Part shown: piece by piece, positions 1 through 9,041 of the stretch | How the letters are laid out: the number at the start of each line of letters is the position of its first letter | How positions within the stretch are numbered: position 1 is the first letter of the stretch | Assembly: GCA_036490175.1 (NCBI GenBank) | Contig: DASXEJ010000102.1 | Span: 1-54,560, forward strand | Length of the DNA stretch: 54,560 nt | Reading direction: 5' to 3' | DNA from: Pirellulales bacterium | GTDB taxonomy: Bacteria; Planctomycetota; Planctomycetia; Pirellulales; JACPPG01 | Translations under genes and position numbers: made by a program | Notes under the pieces: model-generated | Told to the model about the DNA's origin: nothing | Database searches by the model: none | Seen by the model: only the letters and a program-made list of their open reading frames with translations

Positions 1-36
1 AGGAAACCGTTGCTCTATCCCCTGAGCTACAGGCGC
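1..36 (-). tRNA. tRNA-Arg (anticodon CCU), 5' part only
   Basis: On the minus strand this reads as the 5' half of a tRNA: a 7-base acceptor strand GCGCCTG, TA at positions 8-9, a D-arm GCTC-loop-GAGC and an anticodon strand that ends in TTCCT at the window edge. The last three bases in the window, CCT, occupy positions 34-36, giving an arginine CCU anticodon. The anticodon 3' side, the T-arm and the 3' acceptor strand lie outside the window. The structure is seen directly; the amino-acid identity follows from the anticodon. Confidence 0.85.
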
Positions 37-126
37 GGGAGTACCAAGTGTACCTGCGCGAGGGCGGCTTGGGCCAGGGCGATGATGTGGCGTCCGCGCC
101 CGGTGACTGAGACCATTTTCGACCGG

Positions 127-1200
127 TTAACGGGGCGCAGCCGCGACGGCGCTTCGCCGGACAGCCCACGGTACAACTGCCATCGCCAGGATCGCCAGCA
201 CCAACGAGGACGGCTCGGGTGTGATGATGACATAGGGCGAGACATCGAAATAGGTGGTCGAGGCATTGCTGTGCGCGACGCCGGCCTTGGTCAGGATGTA
301 CTGATCGCTCAGATAGTTCACCGGGTCGTGATAGGCCAGGTGGTCGGCCATAAGAATTGCGTTGGCCAGTAATCCCTGCACCACAGTGCCGGGATGAAAG
401 CCGTCACTGAGGAACTCGTCTTTGCCAACCTTGCCCCCGACGTCAGACATCGTGACGCCGCCGAATGTCAATGGCGACAAGCTGCGATTGGCCGCGCTGT
501 ACAGGTCGAGGACAGGAAAACCGAGTTGCGCCGCCAGGGCGATGATCCGCTGGTTTACGGCCTGCGTCACCTCGGTGACTGCAGCGCGCTGCGCCGCCGA
601 CGAATAGCTGGAGCGGAATGCGGGTGTGACGCCCACGTCGGGGATAGTCGAGAGAACCATCTTCTCGGCGGGGTTTTCACTCAGCGTCGCATTGACTGAG
701 TTGGTGATGTTGGTCACCACCGTATTCATGAACGAGATCACGCCGGGATCAGTGAGCGGATTATAGGATTTGTTCGCGGCGGCGTTGTAGATCGTTCCAT
801 ATTCCGAGCCGTCGAAATCGTTCGCCCCGATGATCTCGACCACGAGGCCTACACTGCCTGCGGAGACCGACGGCTGAAGTGCGGTGACCTGGTCGGCCAG
901 GTTCGCGGAAGTGTCGCCGGCAATCGCGGCATCGTAATTGTTATAGTTTTCGCCGTCGACTGATTGCGTCGCACCGAAGTTCTAGCCATTGCCGCTCTGG
1001 TTCAGCAGATCGACCCAATTGAGTTGCGTGCCGTTGTAGAAAACGTTGTAGCCAATTTGCGGCGCCAACGGCAACCAGAAGGAATACTGCATGGACATGC
1101 TATCGCCATAGACGCCGATACCCTCGCCCTGCAGCAGTCCACCATGCGCCGAAGATGCGATCGCCAACATGGCGAGGAGACAGGTCTTGTTTACATTCAC
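127..1200 (-). pseudogene. SGNH/GDSL-type secreted hydrolase with PEP-CTERM tail, interrupted by an in-frame TAG
   Basis: One continuous frame runs from a GTG at 1200 (AAAGGG about 8 bases upstream) to 127, broken only by TAG at 982-984 (codon 73). Coding sense continues without a shift on both sides of the stop. The upstream part has a signal peptide and the block I motif YGDSMS. The downstream part has the block III motif GAND and the block V motif DGFHPG, and ends in a PEP-CTERM sorting signal (TPEPSS, a hydrophobic stretch, then RR). A full product would be 357 codons, a plausible size for a lipase/esterase-like SGNH hydrolase. As written, only a 72-residue fragment carrying the nucleophile serine is made unless the stop is read through. 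The substrate is unknown. Either a recent nonsense mutation or a sequencing error explains it; the intact remainder argues that any loss is recent. Confidence 0.8.
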
Positions 1201-1540
1201 AAGCGGCCCTTTCGTATCGCGCGCGGCGGCGGCACGCCGATACTTGGTTCAATATTCCCACAGCCCATGGCCCCGTAGCCGCGTTAAGTATAGGCATAAC
1301 CTGCGACCCGGGGCATAGCCCAGACTGCCCTACCGACCAGTAGATCTGCGCCGAAAGGTAGCGGGCAGAATGCTTCGAGAAGAACCGCCGCAGGACTGCT
1401 CGAACCCCCGAGCACGGCGAGACCTCGACGCGACAGTTCGGCGAGCCGATAATTATGCCTGCCGTTCGGTCGGCTGAGTGCCCAAATGGCATGAGCATCT
1501 GCCGAGCGCGGGACTTTGTTGATATTTCGCCGAGAGGCTA
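1201..1540. other. Intergenic region between divergent genes
   Basis: This stretch separates the SGNH hydrolase (minus) from the NHL protein (plus) and must hold both promoters. I found no convincing gene, repeat, terminator or conserved promoter box. Short ORFs on both strands here show no recognisable protein. Confidence 0.5.
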
Positions 1541-2656
1541 ATGGCAACGGCTCGAATCGATAGCTACTGGTTGTGCAACATGTCTTGGTCAACCTCGACC
1601 ATTGACCGATCCGAACGGGCGCGCACTGTTTGTTGCCCTTTGTTCGTGCTGGTCGTTGCGCATATCATCGCCGTGGCAAGCCTAGGTTGGCCCGTAGCAG
1701 TGCATGGCAGCGAGCCAGCGACGAAGGCGCCTCGCTTTGTGCTGGAGTGGGGCCAACTAGGTTCTGAGAACGGAGAGTTCGACTTCCCGATCGGTATCGC
1801 GATCAATCGCGCCGACGAGATTTTTGTCACGGACTTTACGAACGCCCGCGTCCAAAAATTTACTTCCGAAGGTAAGTTCCTCAGCGCGTTCGCCGCGTCC
1901 CCGTTTCCGGGCGGCATTGCGTTGGATCACAACGGCGACATTTTCATTGCCCACTTTGGTATTCCCCCGTCACGCTACGAAGGTGAAAGAAAAAGGGACA
2001 AGGTCGCCGTCTTCAGTGCCACGGGCGAGCTGCTGCGCGAGTGGGGTAAAACCGGGAACGGAGATGGCGAGTTCGATCTGCCGGGCGATATCGCCATCAG
2101 CCATGATGGCCGGGTTTATGTGGCCGACCAGTGCAATCGCCGCATTCAAGTTTTTGATACCCAGGGAAAGTTTCTGACGAAGTGGGGTCGAAAAGGGTTT
2201 CAGCCCGGAGAGTTCGGCGGCGCCCCGCATCCCAAGGCGTTTTTTGCCGGTCCCACATTCCTGGCCTGCGACAAGCAGGGGAATGTTTTCACGACCGAGG
2301 CGCCTTTATGCCGCGTACAAAAATTCACTGCGGAAGGAAAACTGCTGCTGGCCTGGGGTGATAACGGGACCGGCCCCGGCAAGTTCGGAGACAGATTCAC
2401 GGGCCTCGGCCAAGGGAACATGCTGGGACCAACGGGGATTTGTCTTGACGCTCAAGGACGACTGTGGTGCAACGCGATCGGCGGCCGCATCCAGCAGTTT
2501 TCCGATGCGGGGGAATACCTGTCCGGCTTTGGCGAAGAAGGTACGAAACCGGGCCAGTTTTACGCTCCGCACGGCTTGGCGATCGACAGCCACGGCTGCC
2601 TGTATATCGTAGATGCCTTCAATCACCGCATTCAAAAGTTCGACGTCGCGCCGTGA
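1541..2656 (+). CDS. Exported NHL-repeat beta-propeller protein
   Basis: The 371-residue product has a hydrophobic signal segment (about residues 32-54, ending near AVHGSE) followed by repeated NHL units. Each unit has a G-EF-P-GIA lead and an ending such as FVTDFTNARVQKF, YVADQCNRRIQVF or YIVDAFNHRIQKF. At least five such blades can be read, as in 6-bladed NHL propellers, which usually serve as binding scaffolds or, rarely, lyases. No second catalytic domain is present. The ATG at 1541 has GAGAGG just upstream; an alternative ATG at 1580 would shorten the N-terminus without losing the signal segment. The gene converges on the M56 protease gene, with 66 bases between the stops. Export is inferred from the signal; the ligand is unknown. 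Confidence 0.85.
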   Translation: MATARIDSYWLCNMSWSTSTIDRSERARTVCCPLFVLVVAHIIAVASLGWPVAVHGSEPATKAPRFVLEWGQLGSENGEFDFPIGIAINRADEIFVTDFTNARVQKFTSEGKFLSAFAASPFPGGIALDHNGDIFIAHFGIPPSRYEGERKRDKVAVFSATGELLREWGKTGNGDGEFDLPGDIAISHDGRVYVADQCNRRIQVFDTQGKFLTKWGRKGFQPGEFGGAPHPKAFFAGPTFLACDKQGNVFTTEAPLCRVQKFTAEGKLLLAWGDNGTGPGKFGDRFTGLGQGNMLGPTGICLDAQGRLWCNAIGGRIQQFSDAGEYLSGFGEEGTKPGQFYAPHGLAIDSHGCLYIVDAFNHRIQKFDVAP

Positions 2657-2722
2657 TCATCTGGCGGGTACGTATGCGGCAGTTTCTGCCGTCGACCGCC
2701 GAGCAGCAGGCCGTGGGTCGCA

Positions 2723-4966
2723 TCAATTGCTCGACAATTCCCACACCTGCCGCAAGATGGCCATAAACTCCTGCGCGTCCCAGCCGACGTCGGCCGTGGC
2801 GTGGACGAAATGCTCTTCTGCATCCGCGGAGCTGGGCTGAACGTCAACGCTGGAAAAGAATTGCAACGTCCGCTTGTGATACTTTGCCACAGAGTCGCCC
2901 CCTTGCAAGAACAATGCCGGCCAATACGACAAGACCGTCATTGTTGCCAGATGGACTTCTTTCACGCTTTCTTGATCCGGGCAGGTGGCACGCAAACGAA
3001 TGCCAGAGCGGTTGCTGTTGTCTGTCCAATCGCAACCCATCACGACATATTTCGTTTTGCTAATGAGCGGATCGACGAACGCCGGGAGATCTCTCTTATG
3101 CTCTGGTAAATCCAGCCAGCCAACTTCGCTGTTATCGAATGCCAAAGTAATCAGCCCACCGTCGACCGCCTGCCACGCGCTGGCCCAGGGGCAAGGCCGC
3201 GGCGTATCGTCGAAGAATCTGCGCAGGAACCTGGCTTCCGCTTCGGCGTTCGCGCCGTCTTCCTTGGTACCGATGCCATAGGCGATTGTATGATCGTCGA
3301 TGAACCGCATGCGCAGGGGAGCCGGACCTAGTGCAGGGTAAACGGGAAGCTGCAGATACTGCTTCCCATCAAAGCTTTTCAGCACGGAACCGGATATCTC
3401 CTCGACGAGTTCCTGCAAATTGCCGGGCTTGGTCGTGCGAATCACGATTCCTCCCGTGCCCAACGTGAAGCTGGCATTGCCGCCCGACTTTTCGGGCGGT
3501 TTGGCAGATAGCAACAGGTCGCCGGCAATCCATTCGATGTCGCGCATGTCGACCTGATTTGCCAAATCTCCTATGAAAACGCGCAGGAACTCCGCATATC
3601 CTTTGTTTAGCGCGTCGATGTGCGGCCGAACCTCGGGATGACGCAGAAAATCGCCCACGCGGATCAGAAAGCCGCCTCTTGCGCCCGGCCGGATCATGGC
3701 CGGGTCAAAGGCTGTGCGACGAAACAGGTCCTGGTCCGGCGTGGTCGAGTCCGCGGGTTCGCTGGCGGCGATCTGCTCGGTTTGTGCTGGCGCCGGCTCG
3801 ACGACTGCCGGCGACGTCGCCTTGGTATTGTCGTCCGAGGCGGCGGCGCCGCGGAGGAGGGCTGTCGCCAGCGCGACTGCCACGAGACAGCCAGAAGCGC
3901 CATACGATATGAATCTTGTGACTCGCCTGTCGGCCGAGACATCCTTGACGCGTAGCATTTCCAGCCTCCTTGCTAGAAAGTCCGACGAACGGGGCATGAT
4001 CGAAACGCTCGACCAACCGCGCTGGTCCTGACATGATTCGTGATATCGCAGAGCGAGTCGCGCCAGACCCCGCGCGTATGATTGTGTGTCGCCTGCCAGG
4101 CCGCGGGCCAATCGATCCGCGGCAAACTCCTGATCAGCGGCCAGCCACCGCGCGGCGATTCTCACGAGCGGATGGTAGAAGTAAATCGCCGCGCTGACGA
4201 GCGCCACCAGCCGGTGGAGATAGTCTGCACGATGCACGTGCGCCACTTCATGAGCCAGGACAGCCGCTAGTTCCTCGCCGGACCATTGCGACCAGTCTTT
4301 CGGCAATAGTATGACCGGCCTGGACCAGCCGCTGGCGGCCGCGCTCGACAACTGATCGGTCTGGCGCACCTCGATCTCACGTCGGCAATCGCAGCGCCGC
4401 TTAAACAGTTCAACCTGAGTCGTGATCGATTCATCCGCGATCAGTGAGCTGGCGTGGCGAAGGCGCTGCACGGCGCGCGTCGCGAGCAGCAAGCGAATCA
4501 AACTGAGTACCGAACCGCCCAGAACAACGGCCAGCACCAGTCCTTGCCAGCCGCCCGAAGACGCGTCGGCCGCGGTAGTTGCCCGCCGCAGTCCACGGCT
4601 CAGGCGCCGTTGCCACACGGACGGCACGTACAAAGTACTTTCCGAGCCAGGCGAAACACTGACCGGCGCGGTAACCGCGGCAAAGGTGTCACCCTGCATG
4701 CCGTTTAGCAAGCCACCCGGTTCTTTCGCCGGTTTGAGAAATACCTGATCCTCCGCGAGCGGCGTGCTCGCCGCCGGCCAAACGCCCGGAACAGGAAGCA
4801 ATGCCAACCCCGTTACAACGAGCATGCAGGCCATGCCCACCACGCCGATCGTAGCGCGGCCGGCGGCAAAGTGGCGCGGGATACAGACCCGGGCGAAGAT
4901 TGTCGTGAGGGCCACGATCGACGTATGAATGATCCCCAGCAACACGGCGACACCGAGCATAGTCAT
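2723..4966 (-). CDS. BlaR1/MecR1-like M56 family membrane metalloprotease
   Basis: The 747-residue protein is the likely sensor-protease partner of the BlaI-type repressor just upstream, whose stop codon it overlaps by four bases (ATGA, 4963-4966). Hydrophobic segments lie near residues 3-24, 39-58, 140-162 and 250-266, with a further one after the protease domain. The zinc site reads HEVAH at residues 239-243, with a third ligand candidate Glu280 in DQEFAADR, as in M56 peptidases. In BlaR1/MecR1 the C-terminal part is a penicillin-binding sensor. Here the roughly 300 C-terminal residues show no SxxK/KTG pattern and look unrelated, so beta-lactam sensing should not be assumed. By analogy the protein would cleave or inactivate its repressor when triggered. 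The signal is unknown. Confidence 0.88.
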   Translation of the reverse strand: MTMLGVAVLLGIIHTSIVALTTIFARVCIPRHFAAGRATIGVVGMACMLVVTGLALLPVPGVWPAASTPLAEDQVFLKPAKEPGGLLNGMQGDTFAAVTAPVSVSPGSESTLYVPSVWQRRLSRGLRRATTAADASSGGWQGLVLAVVLGGSVLSLIRLLLATRAVQRLRHASSLIADESITTQVELFKRRCDCRREIEVRQTDQLSSAAASGWSRPVILLPKDWSQWSGEELAAVLAHEVAHVHRADYLHRLVALVSAAIYFYHPLVRIAARWLAADQEFAADRLARGLAGDTQSYARGLARLALRYHESCQDQRGWSSVSIMPRSSDFLARRLEMLRVKDVSADRRVTRFISYGASGCLVAVALATALLRGAAASDDNTKATSPAVVEPAPAQTEQIAASEPADSTTPDQDLFRRTAFDPAMIRPGARGGFLIRVGDFLRHPEVRPHIDALNKGYAEFLRVFIGDLANQVDMRDIEWIAGDLLLSAKPPEKSGGNASFTLGTGGIVIRTTKPGNLQELVEEISGSVLKSFDGKQYLQLPVYPALGPAPLRMRFIDDHTIAYGIGTKEDGANAEAEARFLRRFFDDTPRPCPWASAWQAVDGGLITLAFDNSEVGWLDLPEHKRDLPAFVDPLISKTKYVVMGCDWTDNSNRSGIRLRATCPDQESVKEVHLATMTVLSYWPALFLQGGDSVAKYHKRTLQFFSSVDVQPSSADAEEHFVHATADVGWDAQEFMAILRQVWELSSN

Positions 4967-5346
4967 GGGCCTTGCTCCTCGAGGATCTCGCGCAGCAAAG
5001 TCCGCTCCTTGGCCGTCAGTCGCCGCCGCTTGAGAACATTAAGCAGCAATTGTTCGCGAGAACCCTGGAACACGCGACGCAGCAAATCGCCGACCAGGCT
5101 CTGCGAGACTTCGTCGAACGATTTGGCGGCGCGGTACGAATACGGCCGTTCGCCGTTGGTTTGCAGCAGAAAGCCCTTCTCCCATACGATCCGAATCAGA
5201 TTGGCGACCGTGACATAGGCCAGGTCGAGGCCCGCAGCCGCAAGCCGGTCGCGGGCCTCGGCGGCGGTCGCCTCGCCCTTCTGCCAGAAGACTTGCATCA
5301 CTTGCAACTCGCGATCGGTCAGTTCCTTGGCCGGGGGGCGGGCCAT
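4963..5346 (-). CDS. BlaI/MecI/CopY-family transcriptional repressor
   Basis: This is a 127-residue winged-helix regulator. The N-terminus LTDRELQVMQVFW and the following helix with TVANLIRIVWEKG match the BlaI DNA-binding domain; the C-terminal half, with the motif FQGSREQLLLNVL, is the expected dimerisation region. I chose the ATG at 5346 over an upstream ATG at 5379 because AAGGAG sits six bases before it and because the longer version would run through the operator. The gene is translationally coupled to the M56 protease by an ATGA overlap. An inverted repeat covers the region just upstream, so autoregulation is likely (inference from the family and the site). Confidence 0.92.
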   Translation of the reverse strand: MARPPAKELTDRELQVMQVFWQKGEATAAEARDRLAAAGLDLAYVTVANLIRIVWEKGFLLQTNGERPYSYRAAKSFDEVSQSLVGDLLRRVFQGSREQLLLNVLKRRRLTAKERTLLREILEEQGP

Positions 5347-5357
5347 CGGCGGCTCCT

Positions 5358-5389
5358 TATTTGGTTGTCCAAATTTCAATAACCAAATA
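5358..5389. promoter_or_regulatory. Inverted-repeat operator upstream of the BlaI-type repressor
   Basis: A perfect 9-base inverted repeat, TATTTGGTT (5358-5366) and AACCAAATA (5381-5389), flanks a 14-base centre. A further half-site CCAAAT at 5369-5374 pairs with ATTTGG at 5359-5364. The site begins next to the ribosome binding site of the repressor gene, where BlaI-family repressors normally bind. The repeat is seen directly; its role is inferred. It differs from the TACA/TGTA core of staphylococcal bla/mec operators. Confidence 0.7.
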
Positions 5390-5538
5390 CCATTCTCGCG
5401 CCATTGCCGTCAAGGCGAGTTTAGAGAGAGCGTGCTGGAACGCGTGGTTTGCGCTAGCAGACGCGTACCGCGATAGTGAAGACCCCCCTCGCCACTTCGG
5501 TTACTGGCGACGTGGCGAGCAGCGCACAAGTGCGCGGT

Positions 5539-6936
5539 TTACTTGCGGGGAGCAGTGAGTAGCTGACGCTGCTCGGCCACAATGGTCGCGTGTTCGGGTG
5601 AATTGGCCAGATTGTGATACTCGTGCGGATCGGCGTCGTAATCGTACAGCTCTTGCGTGCCGTCGGGCCATTCGGTGTACCGCCAACGTCGTGAGCGCAC
5701 CGACTTGCCCAGTCGGTCGGGGTCGAGCGCCCCGTGCGCATCATGGCGGTCCACGCGGCTGACCACAGTCTGCGCGACGCGCTGCCAAGGGCGATGCGGA
5801 TTGAGCAACAACGGCTCCAGGCTCATCCCCTCCAACCCTGCGACGGACGGCAAACCGCACAGGTCGACGAGCGTGGGGTACAAGTCGAGCAGCTCGACAA
5901 TTCCCCCCGTCTCACTACCACGCGATCTGCGCGGCGCCGCGATGATCAGCGGTACGTGGCAAGCGGACTCAAAGAGGGTCATCTTGTGCCACAGACCGCC
6001 ATGCTCGCCCAGATGGTAGCCGTGGTCACTGGCAAGCACGACAACTGTATCCTCCCAAGCGCCGGCACGGTCGATTGCGTCCAAGACGACACCGATTTGG
6101 GCGTCAAGAAACGAAACCGCCGCATAATAGGCGGCAACCATTGCGGCGCGATTTTCGGCATCGAGTTTCTTCTCGCCGTAACAAATGTAGGGTAACGCCA
6201 ATCGCGGTATCGCCTGCAGATGGGCGACCGGCTCGTCCAGCGGTGGAATCGAGTCCTGCGGGTACAACTCGAAATAACGCCGCGGCGCAATGTAGGGCAC
6301 ATGCGGGCGCCGAAAACCGACCGCCAAGAAGAATGGCCGCGGCTTGGCGTGCAACTTTTGAAGTTGCGCCGCGGCCTCTCGCGCTAAACGGCCATCCCAG
6401 GTCGCGTCATCCGCCGCGTTCAAAACGATAACACGCTCTCCGCGGCGTTCGGCAATTTGCTCCGTCGGCGGATTCTTGGCCTCGGTGGTCTCGGTCAACT
6501 CGAAATCCCATGAACGCGGGTCTTCGAAACCTACCCCGGTATGAAAGATCTTTCCCAGCTTGACCGTCATGTAGCCGCGCTTGCGAAAGTACTCGGGCAA
6601 CATCACGGTGTCACCCAAAGTACTGCGCGTCGGCGTCACCAGGTCGACGACACGCGTCGTTTGGGGACGTCGCCCGCTTAGCATCGAAACCCGCGAAGGA
6701 TTGCACACGGGATATTGGCAATAAGCGTGCTCAAATCGTACACCTTGCTTTGCCAGTCCATCGATCTGCGGGGTTTTAACCTGCGCATGACCGTAGCAAC
6801 CAAGATCGCAATTCAAATCATCGGCCATGATGAAGACGACGTTCAGCTTCTTGGCGGCGGCGCGGGGGGTCATCACAGTGCAAACCAGCAGGGCGAATCC
6901 AATTGCTGCCGCAGCTCGACCCCATAATGTTTTCAT
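5539..6936 (-). CDS. Secreted sulfatase (iduronate-2-sulfatase-like)
   Basis: The 465-residue product has a signal peptide (residues 1-28, ending PRAAA) and the full type I sulfatase core: metal-binding Asp39-Asp40 in MADDLN, the formylglycine site CNPSR at residues 78-82 followed by LSGRRP, and the second metal motif SDHGYHLGEHGG. The cysteine at 78 would have to be converted to formylglycine by a sulfatase-modifying enzyme, which is not in this window. Layout and length resemble iduronate-2-sulfatase-type enzymes, which planctomycetes carry in large numbers for breaking down sulfated polysaccharides. I chose the ATG at 6936, with GAGGTG about five bases upstream, over a longer version starting at 6987. 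The exact sulfated sugar cannot be told from the sequence. Confidence 0.92.
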   Translation of the reverse strand: MKTLWGRAAAAIGFALLVCTVMTPRAAAKKLNVVFIMADDLNCDLGCYGHAQVKTPQIDGLAKQGVRFEHAYCQYPVCNPSRVSMLSGRRPQTTRVVDLVTPTRSTLGDTVMLPEYFRKRGYMTVKLGKIFHTGVGFEDPRSWDFELTETTEAKNPPTEQIAERRGERVIVLNAADDATWDGRLAREAAAQLQKLHAKPRPFFLAVGFRRPHVPYIAPRRYFELYPQDSIPPLDEPVAHLQAIPRLALPYICYGEKKLDAENRAAMVAAYYAAVSFLDAQIGVVLDAIDRAGAWEDTVVVLASDHGYHLGEHGGLWHKMTLFESACHVPLIIAAPRRSRGSETGGIVELLDLYPTLVDLCGLPSVAGLEGMSLEPLLLNPHRPWQRVAQTVVSRVDRHDAHGALDPDRLGKSVRSRRWRYTEWPDGTQELYDYDADPHEYHNLANSPEHATIVAEQRQLLTAPRK

Positions 6937-7252
6937 CGTTTCACCTCGAGCGGGCCGTTGCGAACTTCGGAAACTACGACGCACCAATCACAGCCACAAT
7001 GTACTCGCCTACCGACCGCGTAACAGCGTCGGGCTATGCGACAAGGCACGAGAACTGGCCGACAACGATGTTAGAGATTACTGTAGGCGCGTCCCACGGC
7101 CATCGACAAGTCCCGGCTTAAACGGCCACGCATGATAGAATGGGCCTGGCATTCGCGGTGTCACACATCCGAAAAACCTCCGACGTCGAATCATTCTGCA
7201 CGCGCAGCGATCGGCAAAGATGCTAGGCCACTTTCATTAGGATTGTGATCAT
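6937..7252. other. Divergent intergenic region, sulfatase / DUF6807 gene
   Basis: About 316 bases lie between two divergent starts. I see no gene, terminator hairpin or obvious palindrome here; it presumably holds both promoters. Confidence 0.5.
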
Positions 7253-8221
7253 ATGCAAACAGCGCATCTCTGGGTCGTAGCCCTATTGGCCGCTGGCGCC
7301 ATGGCAACGGATACCGCGGCCGAGGGCCTCGTCGAGTTCTCGCAGCGCCCCGGACAGGTTGTGATCACCGTCGAAGGGCAGCCGCTGGCGACGTACGTTT
7401 ATCAGGACAAAGTGATTACCCGGCCTTATTTCGCGCATGTGCATGCGCCCGGCGGCATTCAAGTCACGCGTAATCATCCGCCGGTGGAGGGCCAAGACCT
7501 CACCGATCACGCCACATTTCATCCGGGCATCTGGTTGGCATTTGACGACATCTCGGGCCAGGACTACTGGCGTCTGCAAGCTCGGGTCAGGCACGATCGA
7601 TTCGTCGAAGAGCCCAAGAGATCACAGCGGCAAGGAAGTTTCGGCGTAGAAAACATCTATTGTCAGGCGGACAACCCCGAACGGGTCGTCTGTCGCGAGA
7701 TTTGCCGGTACACGATACGCAAAACATCGGCGGGCTACCTGCTGGTGAGCGACTCAGTCTTTCGATCCGACGAACAGGGATTCTACTTCGGCGACCAGGA
7801 AGAGATGGGGATTGGAGTCCGTGTAGCAACGCCCATCGCCGTTAAATCCGGTGGGCACATCGTCGATGCCGCGGGACGAATTGATGAAAAGCAGATCTGG
7901 GGAAAATCGGCCGCGTGGTGCGATTATCGCGGCGATATGGCGGGCCAACGCGTCGGAGTGCTTATTATGCCCGATCCCGCGAATTTCCGGACTGCTCGTT
8001 TTCATGCGCGCGATTATGGACTACTGGTTGCCAATCCTTTCGGTCAAAAGGTCTTCGGCGATGCGAAAGAAAGTCGCGTCGCCGTCGCCGGCGGGGATAC
8101 GTTCCGGCTGCGATTTGGGGTTCTACTACACGCGGCGCCAGCCGGCAGCGAGTTAGACTGCCAAGCGGTGTTCGATGACTTCTCGCGCGAACTTGTCACC
8201 CTCCCACGACCCGAGCCATGA
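7253..8221 (+). CDS. DUF6807 (PmoA-like) family exported protein
   Basis: The 322-residue protein starts with a short signal peptide (LWVVALLAAGAMATDTAAEG) and then shows the typical DUF6807 pattern: VYQDKVITRPYFAHVHAPGG near residue 50, the NHPP then DLTDHATFHPG-IW segment near residue 80, the QEEMGIGVRV segment near residue 180 and RDYGLLVANPFG near residue 265. The family is often labelled methane oxygenase PmoA, but it is unrelated to real particulate methane monooxygenase; members are common in planctomycetes near sugar and sulfatase genes. The molecular function is not established. An AGGA lies about 10 bases before the ATG. The gene is divergent from the sulfatase. Confidence 0.85.
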   Translation: MQTAHLWVVALLAAGAMATDTAAEGLVEFSQRPGQVVITVEGQPLATYVYQDKVITRPYFAHVHAPGGIQVTRNHPPVEGQDLTDHATFHPGIWLAFDDISGQDYWRLQARVRHDRFVEEPKRSQRQGSFGVENIYCQADNPERVVCREICRYTIRKTSAGYLLVSDSVFRSDEQGFYFGDQEEMGIGVRVATPIAVKSGGHIVDAAGRIDEKQIWGKSAAWCDYRGDMAGQRVGVLIMPDPANFRTARFHARDYGLLVANPFGQKVFGDAKESRVAVAGGDTFRLRFGVLLHAAPAGSELDCQAVFDDFSRELVTLPRPEP

Positions 8222-8351
8222 CGCCTATTCCCGAGATGTTCGACAAGGGATCAGCGACGGCAACTGTCGTTGAGAATATGTCGTCGATGGCGATGTCCTG
8301 CGGGCTGATAATCTGCCGACGAGTGACACGGATCTTGAGGACTTAATCAGG

Positions 8352-8798
8352 ATGCAAATCTGGGTCGATGCCGATGCCTGTCCGGGCGCAATCAAGGAGC
8401 TGCTGTATCGTGCCTCGAAGCGAACTAATATTCGAGTGACGCTCGTGGCGAATCAGGTTCTGGCAACGCCTCCCTCTCCGCTCATTACCACGATACTGGT
8501 CTCTGGCGGCATGAATGTCGCCGATCGGCGAATCGTGGAACTGGCCGAGCCAGGCGATCTGGTGATCACCGCCGATATCCCACTGGCTGCGGATGTCGTG
8601 TCGAAAGGTGCCCAGGCGCTCAATCCACGCGGCGAGCTTTATACCGACGCCAATGTCGGCGAACGTCTTGCCATGCGCAACCTGGTGGACGACATGCGCG
8701 GCGGGGGACGAATCATGCGTGGGCCGTCGAACTTCACGCCCCGCGACCGGCAAACATTCGCCAATCAACTCGACCGCTGGCTCGCGACAGCCAAATAG
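8352..8798 (+). CDS. YaiI/YqxD family (UPF0178, DUF188) protein
   Basis: The 148-residue product matches this small family along its length: the N-terminal [13 protein letters not shown] motif with conserved acidic residues, the central [15 protein letters not shown] motif and the C-terminal [16 protein letters not shown] segment. Related folds include PIN/NYN-type nucleases, so an RNA- or DNA-acting role has been suggested for the family, but no function is established. The protein is cytosolic, with no signal sequence. A GAGG sits 11 bases before the ATG. It lies alone between unrelated genes. Confidence 0.92.
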   Translation: MQIWVDADACPGAIKELLYRASKRTNIRVTLVANQVLATPPSPLITTILVSGGMNVADRRIVELAEPGDLVITADIPLAADVVSKGAQALNPRGELYTDANVGERLAMRNLVDDMRGGGRIMRGPSNFTPRDRQTFANQLDRWLATAK

Positions 8799-9041
8799 CG
8801 CCCGCCGCGGCAGGTTTGAAATCTGCAAAAAGTACGAAGGCAACGGGGGGCGTGGGTCAGCAGGCACATTCCTTTTGCCGAAATAAGGGCCACAATTCTC
8901 GCCCCGGCCAGGCCGCTGTGATCAAGCGGCAGCGTAATCCTCCCACCTTTGTGCCTCGATGCTTGTTGTGCCCCGTGCTCGCAATGTATCCTGAAAGGGC
9001 TTTCTCCCGCCTCTTTCCCCCACCTTGCGGAGCCTGCACGC

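Noticed and set aside
982..984. TAG as a pyrrolysine or other recoded codon in the SGNH gene
   Set aside because: Nothing in the window points to recoding, the family has no special residue here, and the neighbouring genes give no hint of amber reassignment. A mutation or read error is simpler.
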